Part shown: piece by piece, positions 7,506 to 15,053 of the stretch | Layout: each line of letters starts with the position of its first letter | How positions within the stretch are numbered: position 1 is the first letter of the stretch | Source of the DNA: Psychrobacillus psychrodurans | Lineage (GTDB): Bacteria > Bacillota > Bacilli > Bacillales_A > Planococcaceae | Length of the DNA: 64,000 bases | Direction: 5' to 3' (one strand) | Assembly: GCF_027563345.1 (NCBI RefSeq) | Contig: NZ_JAMKBK010000007.1 | Position numbers and translations under genes: made by a program | The notes under the pieces: model-generated | Databases searched by the model: none | Seen by the model: only the letters and a program-made list of their open reading frames with translations | Told to the model about the DNA's origin: nothing

Positions 7506-8255
7506 TCATTCATCGTAAGCTACTTTTTCGAGGTATAAACCGTGTGCTGGAGCGGTTTTCCCTGCTTCCTTTCGAGAACACGACAAGAGGATTTCCGAAA
7601 GACTTTCCACACTTTTTTTTCGAATACCTACTTCCCATAATGTACCTGCAATAATACGCACCATATTATATAAAAAGCCACTTCCACTAATAACCATATG
7701 GAGTTGTTGTGTTTCTTTCTTCATTTCAAAGTTAATAGAATAAATAGTTCTCACAAAATCATTTACATTCGTTTTAGCTGCACAAAAACTTGAAAAATCA
7801 TGAGTACCCAACAAATGTTGAGCAGCTTCTTGCATCGATGCGATATCTGGTTTGTATCGGTCAGCATGTACGGAAAAGTCACGCTCAAATGGACTATGTA
7901 TTTCACTAAGTGACCAAATATAACGATAAGTCTTTCCAATAGCATGGTATCGGGCATGAAAATCATCAGATACCTGTTCTACCGATAATATTCGAATATC
8001 TCCAGGTAGTTGAACATTTAAAGCGGTACACCAACGATCTAACGGAAATGTTAACGGGCTATCAAAGTGAATAACTTGTCCTGTTGCATGAACGCCAGCA
8101 TCTGTTCTTCCACTTGCAACAATTTTAACAACGGCGCCTTTATGAATTGTTTCTAGGACACGTTCTATTTCCAATTGAACAGTTCGTTTTCCCGGTTGAA
8201 CCTGATAACCAGAAAACTGACTGCCATCATAACTAATAATCGCTCGAAGTCTCAC
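7506..8255 (-). CDS. truA: tRNA pseudouridine(38-40) synthase TruA
   Basis: 249 residues. The catalytic aspartate is Asp52 in SGRTDAGVHATGQ; other family motifs are YDGSQFSGYQ at the N-terminus, the KTYRY strand and FLYNMVRIIAGTL near the C-terminus. Isomerises uridines 38-40 in the tRNA anticodon arm. GTG start (8255) after AAGAGGTG. Directly behind ecfT (15 bp), as in Bacillus. Confidence 0.96.
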   Translation of the reverse strand: MRLRAIISYDGSQFSGYQVQPGKRTVQLEIERVLETIHKGAVVKIVASGRTDAGVHATGQVIHFDSPLTFPLDRWCTALNVQLPGDIRILSVEQVSDDFHARYHAIGKTYRYIWSLSEIHSPFERDFSVHADRYKPDIASMQEAAQHLLGTHDFSSFCAAKTNVNDFVRTIYSINFEMKKETQQLHMVISGSGFLYNMVRIIAGTLWEVGIRKKSVESLSEILLSCSRKEAGKTAPAHGLYLEKVAYDE

Positions 8256-8270
8256 GTTAACACCTCTTAA

Positions 8271-9068
8271 TCATTTTCTAAAGTAAACCAGTATTGCAGC
8301 AAGTACGACGAGCGACAGGATGATTAACGTGTCTCTCGTAGCCCATTCTAGCTTTCTGTACCTAGTACGTCCCTCGCCGCCTTTATAGCCTCTTACTTCC
8401 ATTGCAGTTGCTAAATCCTCTGCACGTTTAAATGCGCTTACAAACAAAGGTATTAGAAGTGGAACGATTGCATTCATTCTCTCCTTCATACTACCCGTTG
8501 TCATATCAGATCCTCTCGCCATTTGAGCTTTCATAATCTTATCTGTCTCATCCATTAAAGTTGGTATAAATCTTAACGAAATTGACATCATAAGAGCCAA
8601 CTCATGTACAGGTAGCTTCCACTTTTTTAATGGGTTCAATAAAGTTTCTAATGCATCTGTAATTGAAATAGGCGTTGTAGTTAATGTGAGAATAGACGTT
8701 AAAACAACGAGTACGGTAAAGCGTATAGATATGAATATCCCTTGCTTTAGCCCTTCCTCGTAAATTTTAATAAACTTCCATTCAAAAATAATTGAACCTT
8801 CTCGAGTAAAAATCAGATGCAATAAGAACGTAAATATAATCAAAAACACAACAGGTTTTAATCCGTTTATCAAAAAATAAAGCCTAATTTTCGATAATCG
8901 TATGATCAAAAAAGTAAACACTAGTAATATTCCATACGTAATCCAGTTGTTTGCAATAAAGACAACCATGATAAATAAGAAAACAAATATAAGCTTGGCA
9001 CGAGCATCCAAACGATGAATAAAAGAATCTCCTGGAATATAACGCCCAAATATCATTTTTTCAAGCAT
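8271..9068 (-). CDS. ecfT: ECF transporter transmembrane subunit EcfT
   Basis: 265 residues with five to six membrane segments. Two coupling-helix motifs typical of EcfT are visible: MARGSDM (about 181-187) and a second Ala-Arg-Gly-type motif, AMEVRGYKGG (about 223-232). It forms the shared scaffold that joins the two ATPases to interchangeable vitamin-binding S components. Its start overlaps the ecfA2 stop by one base. Confidence 0.95.
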   Translation of the reverse strand: MLEKMIFGRYIPGDSFIHRLDARAKLIFVFLFIMVVFIANNWITYGILLVFTFLIIRLSKIRLYFLINGLKPVVFLIIFTFLLHLIFTREGSIIFEWKFIKIYEEGLKQGIFISIRFTVLVVLTSILTLTTTPISITDALETLLNPLKKWKLPVHELALMMSISLRFIPTLMDETDKIMKAQMARGSDMTTGSMKERMNAIVPLLIPLFVSAFKRAEDLATAMEVRGYKGGEGRTRYRKLEWATRDTLIILSLVVLAAILVYFRK

Positions 9069-9937
9069 TAAATTTCACGCTCCTTTTTCATCAGGCGTGC
9101 TAGTTCTTCAGCTAAAGTCTCTTCTGTTAAACAAAGTGTCGACAATTTTTTTCCCATCATCTCTTCTAGTTTCTTTTGAAACTTAATAGATTGAGGTAAT
9201 TCTAGACGATAATCCATTAAACGATCCTCATCTGAGAATATCTCCTGGGGTATCCCTTGCAGCACACATTGTCCATTGTGCATAATAGCAATTCGGTCTG
9301 CATATCTAGCAGCGTCTTCCATGCTATGTGTTACGAGTACAGTAGTTAAACCTTTTTCTTGATGGAGTCGATAAAATAACTCCATTATTTCCTTACGCCC
9401 TCTTGGGTCAAGCCCTGCTGTTGGTTCATCCAAAACTAATACTTCTGGATTCATTGCAAGGACTCCCGCTATGGCAACTCTTCGCATTTGTCCTCCAGAC
9501 AGGTCAAACGGCGACTTTTCCATAACCTCTTCTGGTAAACCAAGTAGCCTTACTAATTCTATAGCACGTTGTCTTGCTTCTTCTTCTGGCACCCCAAAGT
9601 TCATAGGTCCAAACATAATATCCTTTAAAACCGTTTCATCAAATAATTGATGCTCAGGGAATTGAAAAACGATTCCTACCTTTTGTCTAATCTCTCGTAA
9701 TTTCTTGTTCTTTTTAGCTGCAACTACTTCCGTACTACCAATACGAATAACTCCTTCTGTTGGCTTCAACAATGCATTTAAGTGCTGCAGCACCGTAGAC
9801 TTCCCAGAACCTGTATGACCAATGATGGCTTGATAAGAACCTGAAGGAATAAGTAAATCTACATCGTATAAAGCTCTTTTTTCAAATGGAGTATCTTTGG
9901 CATAAGCATAACTTACTTGTTGAAGTGAGATGTCCAT
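9068..9937 (-). CDS. ecfA2: ECF transporter ATPase EcfA2
   Basis: 289 residues. Walker A GHTGSGKST (about 39-47), Q-loop QFPEHQLF, signature LSGGQMRRVAIA, Walker B VLVLDEPTAGLD and switch His in THSMED. The Q-loop FPEHQLF form is typical of EcfA2. Energises vitamin or metal uptake with EcfA1 and EcfT. It overlaps the end of ecfA1 by 25 bp, so translation is probably coupled. Confidence 0.95.
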   Translation of the reverse strand: MDISLQQVSYAYAKDTPFEKRALYDVDLLIPSGSYQAIIGHTGSGKSTVLQHLNALLKPTEGVIRIGSTEVVAAKKNKKLREIRQKVGIVFQFPEHQLFDETVLKDIMFGPMNFGVPEEEARQRAIELVRLLGLPEEVMEKSPFDLSGGQMRRVAIAGVLAMNPEVLVLDEPTAGLDPRGRKEIMELFYRLHQEKGLTTVLVTHSMEDAARYADRIAIMHNGQCVLQGIPQEIFSDEDRLMDYRLELPQSIKFQKKLEEMMGKKLSTLCLTEETLAEELARLMKKEREI

Positions 9938-10761
9938 AAATCATTCACCAACTCTTCTTCTGACATGTGGTCTGCTCCAATTTGCACACCTTGTGCTCGT
10001 AATAATCTAGACATATTCATTGCAAAAGGTAAATCTAATCCTAAATCGATTAACTCTTGACCTCGTTCAAATATTTCTTGTGGTGACCCTGCTGCATACT
10101 TCTTCCCTTGATTCATAACAATTACACGATCAGCAAGAAGTGCTTCTTCTAAATCATGTGTAATAGAGATAACCGTTAAGTCGGTTTCTTTTCTCAGCTG
10201 GTGCACAGTCTGAAGTACCTCTTCTCTCCCCTGTGGATCTAACATGGAAGTTGCCTCATCTAACAATAAAATCTTTGGTTGAAGTGCAATAGCTCCAGCT
10301 ATAGCAACCCTTTGTTTTTGTCCTCCAGATAGATGATGTGGCTCACTATTCATAAAGTCACTCATTTTCACTTTTACTAAGGAGGCTTGTACACGTTCTA
10401 CCATTTCCTCAAATGGGATTCCGTTATTTTCTAAAGCAAACGCAACATCGTCTTGCACGGTTGCTCCAACAAATTGGTTATCTGGATTTTGAAAAACCAT
10501 TCCCATTTTAGACCGAGTGTCCCATAAATTTTGTTCATTTAACGGTTCTCCAAAAACCCTTACCGTTCCCGTCTGAGGAAATAGAAGACCGTTCATTAAT
10601 CGTGCTAATGTCGATTTGCCAGAACCATTATGGCCTACAATCGCTACCCATTCACCATCATTAATTGTATATGAGACATTCTGTATAGCAGGTCGTACAC
10701 CTGTATCTTCTTCTGCATATGTAAATGTAACTTCCTGTAAAGAAATAATTTCGCGTTTCAT
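9913..10761 (-). CDS. ecfA1: ECF transporter ATPase EcfA1
   Basis: 282 residues. Walker A GHNGSGKST (about 43-51), Q-loop FQNPDNQFVGATV (the NPDNQ form of EcfA1), signature LSGGQKQRVAIA, Walker B ILLLDEATSMLD, switch His in THDLEE. First gene of the ecfA1-ecfA2-ecfT-truA operon; preceded by GGAGG. Its leader contains the unusual terminator region at 10822-10997, so expression may be attenuated. Confidence 0.95.
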   Translation of the reverse strand: MKREIISLQEVTFTYAEEDTGVRPAIQNVSYTINDGEWVAIVGHNGSGKSTLARLMNGLLFPQTGTVRVFGEPLNEQNLWDTRSKMGMVFQNPDNQFVGATVQDDVAFALENNGIPFEEMVERVQASLVKVKMSDFMNSEPHHLSGGQKQRVAIAGAIALQPKILLLDEATSMLDPQGREEVLQTVHQLRKETDLTVISITHDLEEALLADRVIVMNQGKKYAAGSPQEIFERGQELIDLGLDLPFAMNMSRLLRAQGVQIGADHMSEEELVNDLWTSHFNK

Positions 10762-10821
10762 CCTTTACCTCCTCTGCTCAACTCAGCTGTGCTAATAGTT
10801 TACATCATTTTACGGTAAATT

Positions 10822-10856
10822 AAAAAAGCGCGCACCTCATTTTGAGAAATGCGCTC
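10822..10856 (-). terminator. Intrinsic terminator in the ecfA1 leader
   Basis: Minus strand hairpin GCGCA..CTCA / TGAG..TGCGC followed by six T, 60 bp before ecfA1. The 3' arm can pair instead with an upstream 13-bp complement (10900-10912), so this terminator may be conditional. Confidence 0.75.
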
Positions 10857-10912
10857 TTCTATAACTTATTTCTAGATTGGTTGCTCAAGACCAATCAGGA
10901 AAATGAGGTGCG
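10831..10912 (-). promoter_or_regulatory. Competing 13-bp inverted repeat around the ecfA1 terminator
   Basis: CGCACCTCATTTT (10831-10843) and AAAATGAGGTGCG (10900-10912) are exact reverse complements. The loop between them holds another perfect 7-bp hairpin, GATTGGT/ACCAATC (10875-10881 with 10890-10896). Part of the repeat is the 3' arm of the terminator at 10822-10856, so the two pairings exclude each other. Confidence 0.55.
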
Positions 10913-10968
10913 TAGAGCTAGACGAGACGCTACTAGTTGAGGATTCGAAAATCCCAATAAGCCCGCTC

Positions 10969-10997
10969 ATCATAACACTCTGCTTTTATAATGTCGT
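10969..10997 (-). promoter_or_regulatory. Candidate SigA promoter in the rplQ-ecfA1 spacer
   Basis: Minus strand: -35 ACGACA (10992-10997), 17-bp spacer, -10 TATGAT (10969-10974). It lies between the rplQ terminator and the ecfA1 leader. It would give a short leader RNA of about 140 nt when termination occurs at 10822. Confidence 0.5.
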
Positions 10998-11009
10998 ATA
11001 AATCTGTTT

Positions 11010-11051
11010 GAAAAAGAAGAGGGCGGTAGTAAACCACCATTACCCTCTTCA
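11010..11051 (-). terminator. Intrinsic terminator of the S10-spc-alpha super-operon
   Basis: Minus strand: perfect 8-bp stem GAAGAGGG (11043-11050) with CCCTCTTC (11016-11023), followed by TTTTT. About 160 bp after rplQ. Confidence 0.85.
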
Positions 11052-11095
11052 ATTTGGCAGACGTAAAAACGCCTGTTAAATTGTAAATAAAATTC

Positions 11096-11165
11096 GCCCC
11101 GGTGTATTTGAGTCCAAACTTTAATTGCGCAAGCGTAATTAAAATCTGTGACATCCGCCGGAGGC
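11096..11165 (-). repeat. Palindromic element downstream of rplQ, possible interspersed repeat
   Basis: The core TTTAATTGCGC / GCGTAATTAAA (11120-11143) is an almost perfect hairpin. The GC-rich outer arms GCCCCGG (11096-11102) and CCGGAGGC (11158-11165) pair with one bulge. The GC-rich ends contrast with the AT-rich surroundings. The type of sequence resembles small dispersed palindromic elements of Planococcaceae, but no second copy was seen in this window. Confidence 0.4.
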
Positions 11166-11171
11166 TTTAAT

Positions 11172-11205
11172 TTACTTTTTGGGTGCGTGAGCACCTAAAA
11201 AACTA
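11172..11205 (-). promoter_or_regulatory. 3' hairpin immediately after rplQ
   Basis: GGTGC/GCACC with loop GTGA, extended by a T-run pairing with an A-run; it begins two bases after the rplQ stop codon. On the minus strand it is followed by A residues, so it is not a rho-independent terminator in the rplQ direction; perhaps an mRNA 3'-end or stability element. Confidence 0.45.
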
Positions 11206-11207
11206 AA

Positions 11208-11588
11208 TTAAACTAACTCAATTACTACTACTGGTGCTCCGTCTCCGCGACGAGGTCCAGCTTTCATAATACGAGTGTAACCGCCTTGACGATCAGCATA
11301 GCGTGGTGCTACATCATCAAACAACTTTTGTAATGCATAGATTGTAGATTCGTTACCTTCTTCATCAGTAGAAGCAACAACCTCACGACGAATGTAAGCC
11401 GCAGCTTGACGACGAGCGTGTAAATCTCCGCGTTTACCTAAAGTGATCATTTTTTCAACAACAGAACGTAATTCTTTTGCACGTGCTTCAGTAGTTTGAA
11501 TACGCTCATTGATAATTAAGTCAGTTGTTAAGTCACGTAACATCGCTTTACGTTGAGAACTTGTACGTCCAAGTTTTCTGTAACCCAT
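11208..11588 (-). CDS. rplQ: 50S ribosomal protein L17
   Basis: 126 residues with the L17 pattern YRKLGRTSSQRKAMLRDL at the N-terminus and RQGGYTRIMKAGPRRGDGAP near the C-terminus. It includes the short internal segment (STDEEGNESTIYALQ) seen in Bacillales. Surface protein near the peptide exit tunnel. Last gene of the alpha operon, 53 bp behind rpoA. Confidence 0.98.
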   Translation of the reverse strand: MGYRKLGRTSSQRKAMLRDLTTDLIINERIQTTEARAKELRSVVEKMITLGKRGDLHARRQAAAYIRREVVASTDEEGNESTIYALQKLFDDVAPRYADRQGGYTRIMKAGPRRGDGAPVVVIELV

Positions 11589-11641
11589 GGATGTTTCCCT
11601 CCTTTGGTGAATAATTCAAGTCTCGCTATATCAAAACCCGT

Positions 11642-12586
11642 TTAGTCTTCTTTACGTAATCCTAAACCAAGCTCATCTAACTTCGCTCTTACTTCTTCTA
11701 AAGACTTACGTCCAAGGTTTCGTACTTTCATCATATCGTCTTCTGATTTGCTTGCAAGCTCAAGTACTGTATTAATACCAGCGCGTTTTAAGCAATTATA
11801 AGAACGAACAGAAAGATCAAGTTCTTCAATAGTCATCTCTAAAACTTTTTCTTTTTGATCCTCTTCTTTTTCGACCATGATTTCAGCAGTCTGAGCCTCA
11901 TCAGTCATCCCTACAAAGATATTCAAGTGCTCTGTTAGAATTTTTGCTCCAAGAGAAATCGCCTCTTTAGGACCTGTGCTGCCATCTGTCCACACATCAA
12001 GTGTTAGTTTATCGAAGTTGGACAATTGCCCAACACGAGTATTTTCCACTTGGAAATTCACGCGTGAAACTGGAGTATAAATAGAGTCGATCGGGATTAC
12101 GCCGATAGGAAGATCCTCACGTTTGTTTTGAACAGCAGGAGTGTAGCCACGGCCTCGACCTGCGTACATACGCATGCGGAAATGACCATTTTTGCCGATT
12201 GTAGCAATATAAAGTTCAGGGTTTAAAATTTCTACGTCACTGTCATGTGTAATGTCAGCAGCTGTAATCGTTCCCTCACCTTTAACATCAATCTCAATGA
12301 CCTTTTCCTCGTCAGAGTAGATTTTTAAAGCTAGTTTTTTCACATTCATAATAATAGATGCTACATCTTCCACTACGCCCTCAATAGTTGAGAACTCGTG
12401 CAAAACGCCATCAATTTGAATAGAAGTAACTGCAGCTCCTGGTAAAGATGACAGAAGGATGCGTCGTAAAGAATTTCCCAAAGTATTTCCATAGCCACGT
12501 TCAAGCGGTTCTACAACAAATTTACCAAACTTGGTATTTTCGCTGATTTCTACACTTTCAATCTTTGGTTTTTCGATTTCGATCAT
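11642..12586 (-). CDS. rpoA: DNA-directed RNA polymerase subunit alpha
   Basis: 314 residues. N-terminal assembly domain (1-230) with FVVEPLERGYGNTLGNSLRRILLSSLPG, acidic linker (EKEEDQKEK), and C-terminal domain (about 245-305) with the helix-hairpin-helix motifs that contact UP elements and activators. Usual length. Sits between rpsK and rplQ, as in all Bacillales. Confidence 0.98.
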   Translation of the reverse strand: MIEIEKPKIESVEISENTKFGKFVVEPLERGYGNTLGNSLRRILLSSLPGAAVTSIQIDGVLHEFSTIEGVVEDVASIIMNVKKLALKIYSDEEKVIEIDVKGEGTITAADITHDSDVEILNPELYIATIGKNGHFRMRMYAGRGRGYTPAVQNKREDLPIGVIPIDSIYTPVSRVNFQVENTRVGQLSNFDKLTLDVWTDGSTGPKEAISLGAKILTEHLNIFVGMTDEAQTAEIMVEKEEDQKEKVLEMTIEELDLSVRSYNCLKRAGINTVLELASKSEDDMMKVRNLGRKSLEEVRAKLDELGLGLRKED

Positions 12587-12720
12587 TCCAATTTACCCTC
12601 CCTCAAAACATCGAATGTATAGGTTCTTTCCATCATGAATTCGATCGTTAACTGATTGCTGTTAATACAACCACAGTCTGTACAATAAATGATGTTCTCA
12701 AACAAGTTGAGTATCACCTA

Positions 12721-13110
12721 TTAAACGCGACGACGTTTTGGTGGACGGCAACCATTATGTGGTACTGGTGTTACGTCTTTAATTGCTGTAACTTCTAGAC
12801 CTGCAGCTTGAAGTGCGCGGATTGCCGCTTCACGACCAGCACCTGGTCCTTTAACAGTTACTTCTAAAGTTTTGATACCATGTTCCATTGAAGTCTTTGC
12901 AGCTGTTTCTGCAGCCATTTGTGCAGCAAATGGAGTAGATTTACGAGAACCTCTAAATCCAAGAGCTCCAGCACTTGACCAAGAAAGTGCATTTCCTTGC
13001 ATGTCTGTGATAGTCACAATAGTGTTGTTAAATGTTGAGCGAATGTGAGCAATACCGGATTCGATATTCTTTTTCACACGACGCTTACGTGTTTGTTGTT
13101 TACGTGCCAT
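12721..13110 (-). CDS. rpsK: 30S ribosomal protein S11
   Basis: 129 residues; S11 motifs GIAHIRSTFNNTIVTITD and GPGAGREAAIRALQAAGLEV, ending in HNGCRPPKRRRV. Platform protein of the 30S subunit that contacts mRNA upstream of the E site. Followed by a 134-bp spacer before rpoA, which holds a small CTCAA/TTGAG hairpin but no convincing promoter. Confidence 0.98.
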   Translation of the reverse strand: MARKQQTRKRRVKKNIESGIAHIRSTFNNTIVTITDMQGNALSWSSAGALGFRGSRKSTPFAAQMAAETAAKTSMEHGIKTLEVTVKGPGAGREAAIRALQAAGLEVTAIKDVTPVPHNGCRPPKRRRV

Positions 13111-13135
13111 GTTAAGAAGAAACCTCCTTTACCGA

Positions 13136-13501
13136 TTATTTTTTCTTGTTAGCTACTGTTTTACGTGGACCTTTACGAGTACGTGCATTGTTCTTCGTAT
13201 TTTGTCCGCGTACTGGTAAGCCTCTACGATGACGGATACCACGGAATGAACCGATTTCCATCAAACGTTTAATGTTTAGTGATACTTCGCGACGAAGGTC
13301 ACCTTCTACTTTGTATACACCGATTTGTTCACGGATTTTGTTTAGTTCGTCTTCTGTAAGATCACGTACACGTGTCTCTTCTGAAATACCAGCTTCCGCC
13401 AATACTTTTTGAGAAGTCGTTTTACCAATTCCGAAAATGTATGTTAATGCAATAACAACGCGTTTGTCGCGTGGAATGTCAACACCAGCAATACGTGCCA
13501 T
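13136..13501 (-). CDS. rpsM: 30S ribosomal protein S13
   Basis: 121 residues; ARIAGVDIPRDKRVVIALTYIFGIG start and the basic tail RGQNTKNNARTRKGPRKTVANKKK that contacts the P-site tRNA. Forms intersubunit bridges at the 30S head. 24 bp behind rpmJ. Confidence 0.98.
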   Translation of the reverse strand: MARIAGVDIPRDKRVVIALTYIFGIGKTTSQKVLAEAGISEETRVRDLTEDELNKIREQIGVYKVEGDLRREVSLNIKRLMEIGSFRGIRHRRGLPVRGQNTKNNARTRKGPRKTVANKKK

Positions 13502-13524
13502 ATGTGTCGTGCACCTCCTTCTTA

Positions 13525-13638
13525 TTATCCTTGTCTTTGTTTGTGTTTAGGATTTTCACAGATTACCATTACTTTACCGCGTCGGCGAATTACCTTACAT
13601 TTTTCGCAGATCGGTTTCACAGATGGTCTCACTTTCAT
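13525..13638 (-). CDS. rpmJ: 50S ribosomal protein L36
   Basis: 37 residues, too short for most ORF callers. It has the zinc-ribbon ligands Cys11, Cys14, Cys27 and His32, so it is the zinc-containing (C+) form. ATG at 13638 follows TAAGGAGG. Lies between infA and rpsM, the canonical order. Confidence 0.97.
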   Translation of the reverse strand: MKVRPSVKPICEKCKVIRRRGKVMVICENPKHKQRQG

Positions 13639-13678
13639 CTAACCTAACCTCCTTAGTAGTCCGGAGTGCAAAAGATTA

Positions 13679-13897
13679 TTATTTAAAACGGTACGTAATA
13701 CGACCGCGAGTTAAATCGTAAGGAGAAAGTTCAATTGTGACTTTATCTCCAGGTAAAATACGAATGAAATGCATACGAATTTTACCCGATACATGCGCAA
13801 GTATCGTATGACCGTTTTCTAATTCTACCTTAAACATCGCGTTTGGCAAAGTCTCAACAACTGTTCCTTCGACTTCAATTACATCATCTTTCGCCAT
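13679..13897 (-). CDS. infA: Translation initiation factor IF-1
   Basis: 72 residues, an OB-fold (S1-like) protein: VIEVEGTVVETLPNAMFKVELENGH, then HVSGKIRMHFIRILPGDKV and a Tyr-Asp-Leu-Thr-Arg-Gly-Arg-Ile end. Binds the 30S A site during initiation. ATG at 13897, with GGGAGACAGG upstream, is preferred over the preceding in-frame TTG. The gene normally follows map; here map is absent. Confidence 0.97.
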   Translation of the reverse strand: MAKDDVIEVEGTVVETLPNAMFKVELENGHTILAHVSGKIRMHFIRILPGDKVTIELSPYDLTRGRITYRFK

Positions 13898-14334
13898 CAA
13901 CCCTGTCTCCCTTCTATATACAAATCAGGTTCTCATCAAAACTCAAACGTAATTTGCTGTTAGTATAGCCTCTAGTAGAACGAAACTATTCGTTCAAGCA
14001 TATGTTTGGAAATCATGAGAGATGTTCGAAAGACACTCGTAAGGTTTCGCTTTTAGCAATCCACGGAGTAGACTCTCCCTCATGTCAACATGTTCGTACG
14101 AATGTGTTGGATGAGTTCCATAGTACCCGTTCGTTACACAGATGCTTCCACGAAACCCATTATACCCCGTAAGTATTATAAATGCACGTGGACAAGGGAG
14201 TCCCCGCTTTTGATGCATTTCTTTTCCTCCGAACGTATACCGGGCGCAATATGCTTTTGCAGCTCTCGAAAAAAACATTTTCGTTCTTTGCATACTACCC
14301 GGGTATTCAGTCGTCTGCGACAGGCACCGGGCAA
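13898..14334 (-). other. 437-bp adk-infA spacer lacking map
   Basis: This spacer replaces the methionine aminopeptidase gene. It holds several dyads, for example an imperfect hairpin at 14087-14110 (CAACATGTTCG pairing across TA) and GGAC/GTCC within an ATGCA/TGCAT stem at 14182-14218. Two TATAAT hexamers occur on the minus strand without good -35 partners. No remnant of a map reading frame was recognised. Confidence 0.6.
13994..14218 (-). CDS. Unrecognised small ORF between adk and infA (coding status doubtful)
   Basis: An open frame of 74 codons starting with ATG at 14218 behind a good AGGAGGAAAAGAA site. The product (beginning MHQKRGLPCPRAF) matches no family I know, has no clear domain or membrane segment, and is rich in Gly, Cys, His and Arg. 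The interval is where map, and in B. subtilis a KOW-domain gene, would normally be; the product resembles neither. It may be chance, or the DNA may be a structured spacer. Confidence 0.25.
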   Translation of the reverse strand: MHQKRGLPCPRAFIILTGYNGFRGSICVTNGYYGTHPTHSYEHVDMRESLLRGLLKAKPYECLSNISHDFQTYA

Positions 14335-14988
14335 TTATATGCGGCTGCCCTGTAACAGAGCATCAAGATCAGCGAATACTACTTTAATATCCTGCTGTCC
14401 ATCTATATTAGATAAAACACCTTTGTCTTCATAAAAATCAAGCAAAGGTTGTGTTTGCTTCATATTTACTTCCAGACGGTTAGTTACCGTTTCCGGATTA
14501 TCGTCAGCACGTTGATAAAGCTCGCCACCATCTTTGTCACATACTCCATCTTTAGCAGGTGGATTAAAGACCAAATGGTAAGCAGTTCCACATTCTTTAC
14601 AAATGCGTCGACCTGTTAGACGTTTAATCAATTCTTCTTGTTCTACTTGAATATTAAGCACATGCTCGATAGATTTATCAAGTTCCGAAAGTAAAGCATC
14701 AAGTGCTTCTGCTTGAGGAACTGTACGAGGGAAACCGTCAAGTAGGAATCCTTTTTCACAGTCTGGTTTACTTAATCTTTCGCGGACAATACCAATCGTA
14801 ACTTCATCGGGTACCAAGGCACCTTGATCCATAAACGATTTTGCTTTCAAACCTAGTTCCGTACCATCTTTAATTGCTGCACGAAACATATCGCCTGTAG
14901 AAATATGAGGGATTGCGTACTTCTCAACAATTTTATCTGCCTGAGTACCTTTACCAGCACCAGGTAAACCCATTAAAACGATATTCAT
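14335..14988 (-). CDS. adk: Adenylate kinase
   Basis: 217 residues. P-loop GLPGAGKGTQ (7-16), NMP-binding region, DGFPRT (84-89), and a long LID with the zinc site Cys130, Cys133, Cys150, Asp153 as in B. subtilis Adk. Converts ATP + AMP to 2 ADP. Located directly behind secY as usual. Confidence 0.98.
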   Translation of the reverse strand: MNIVLMGLPGAGKGTQADKIVEKYAIPHISTGDMFRAAIKDGTELGLKAKSFMDQGALVPDEVTIGIVRERLSKPDCEKGFLLDGFPRTVPQAEALDALLSELDKSIEHVLNIQVEQEELIKRLTGRRICKECGTAYHLVFNPPAKDGVCDKDGGELYQRADDNPETVTNRLEVNMKQTQPLLDFYEDKGVLSNIDGQQDIKVVFADLDALLQGSRI

Positions 14989-15053
14989 ACGAAAATGCCC
15001 CCCAGGACTATATAGTCGATTTTTAGGAACATCAATGTCCCTAAAAACCTACC

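Noticed and set aside
10933..11194. Two overlapping frames of 73 and 74 codons after rplQ
   Set aside because: They cross the palindromic element and the operon terminator, have no ribosome-binding site, and no family is recognised.
11010..11205. L17 downstream element (known RNA family)
   Set aside because: Position fits, but the known family is reported from lactic acid bacteria and Listeria and I cannot match its consensus by eye; kept only as a comparison.
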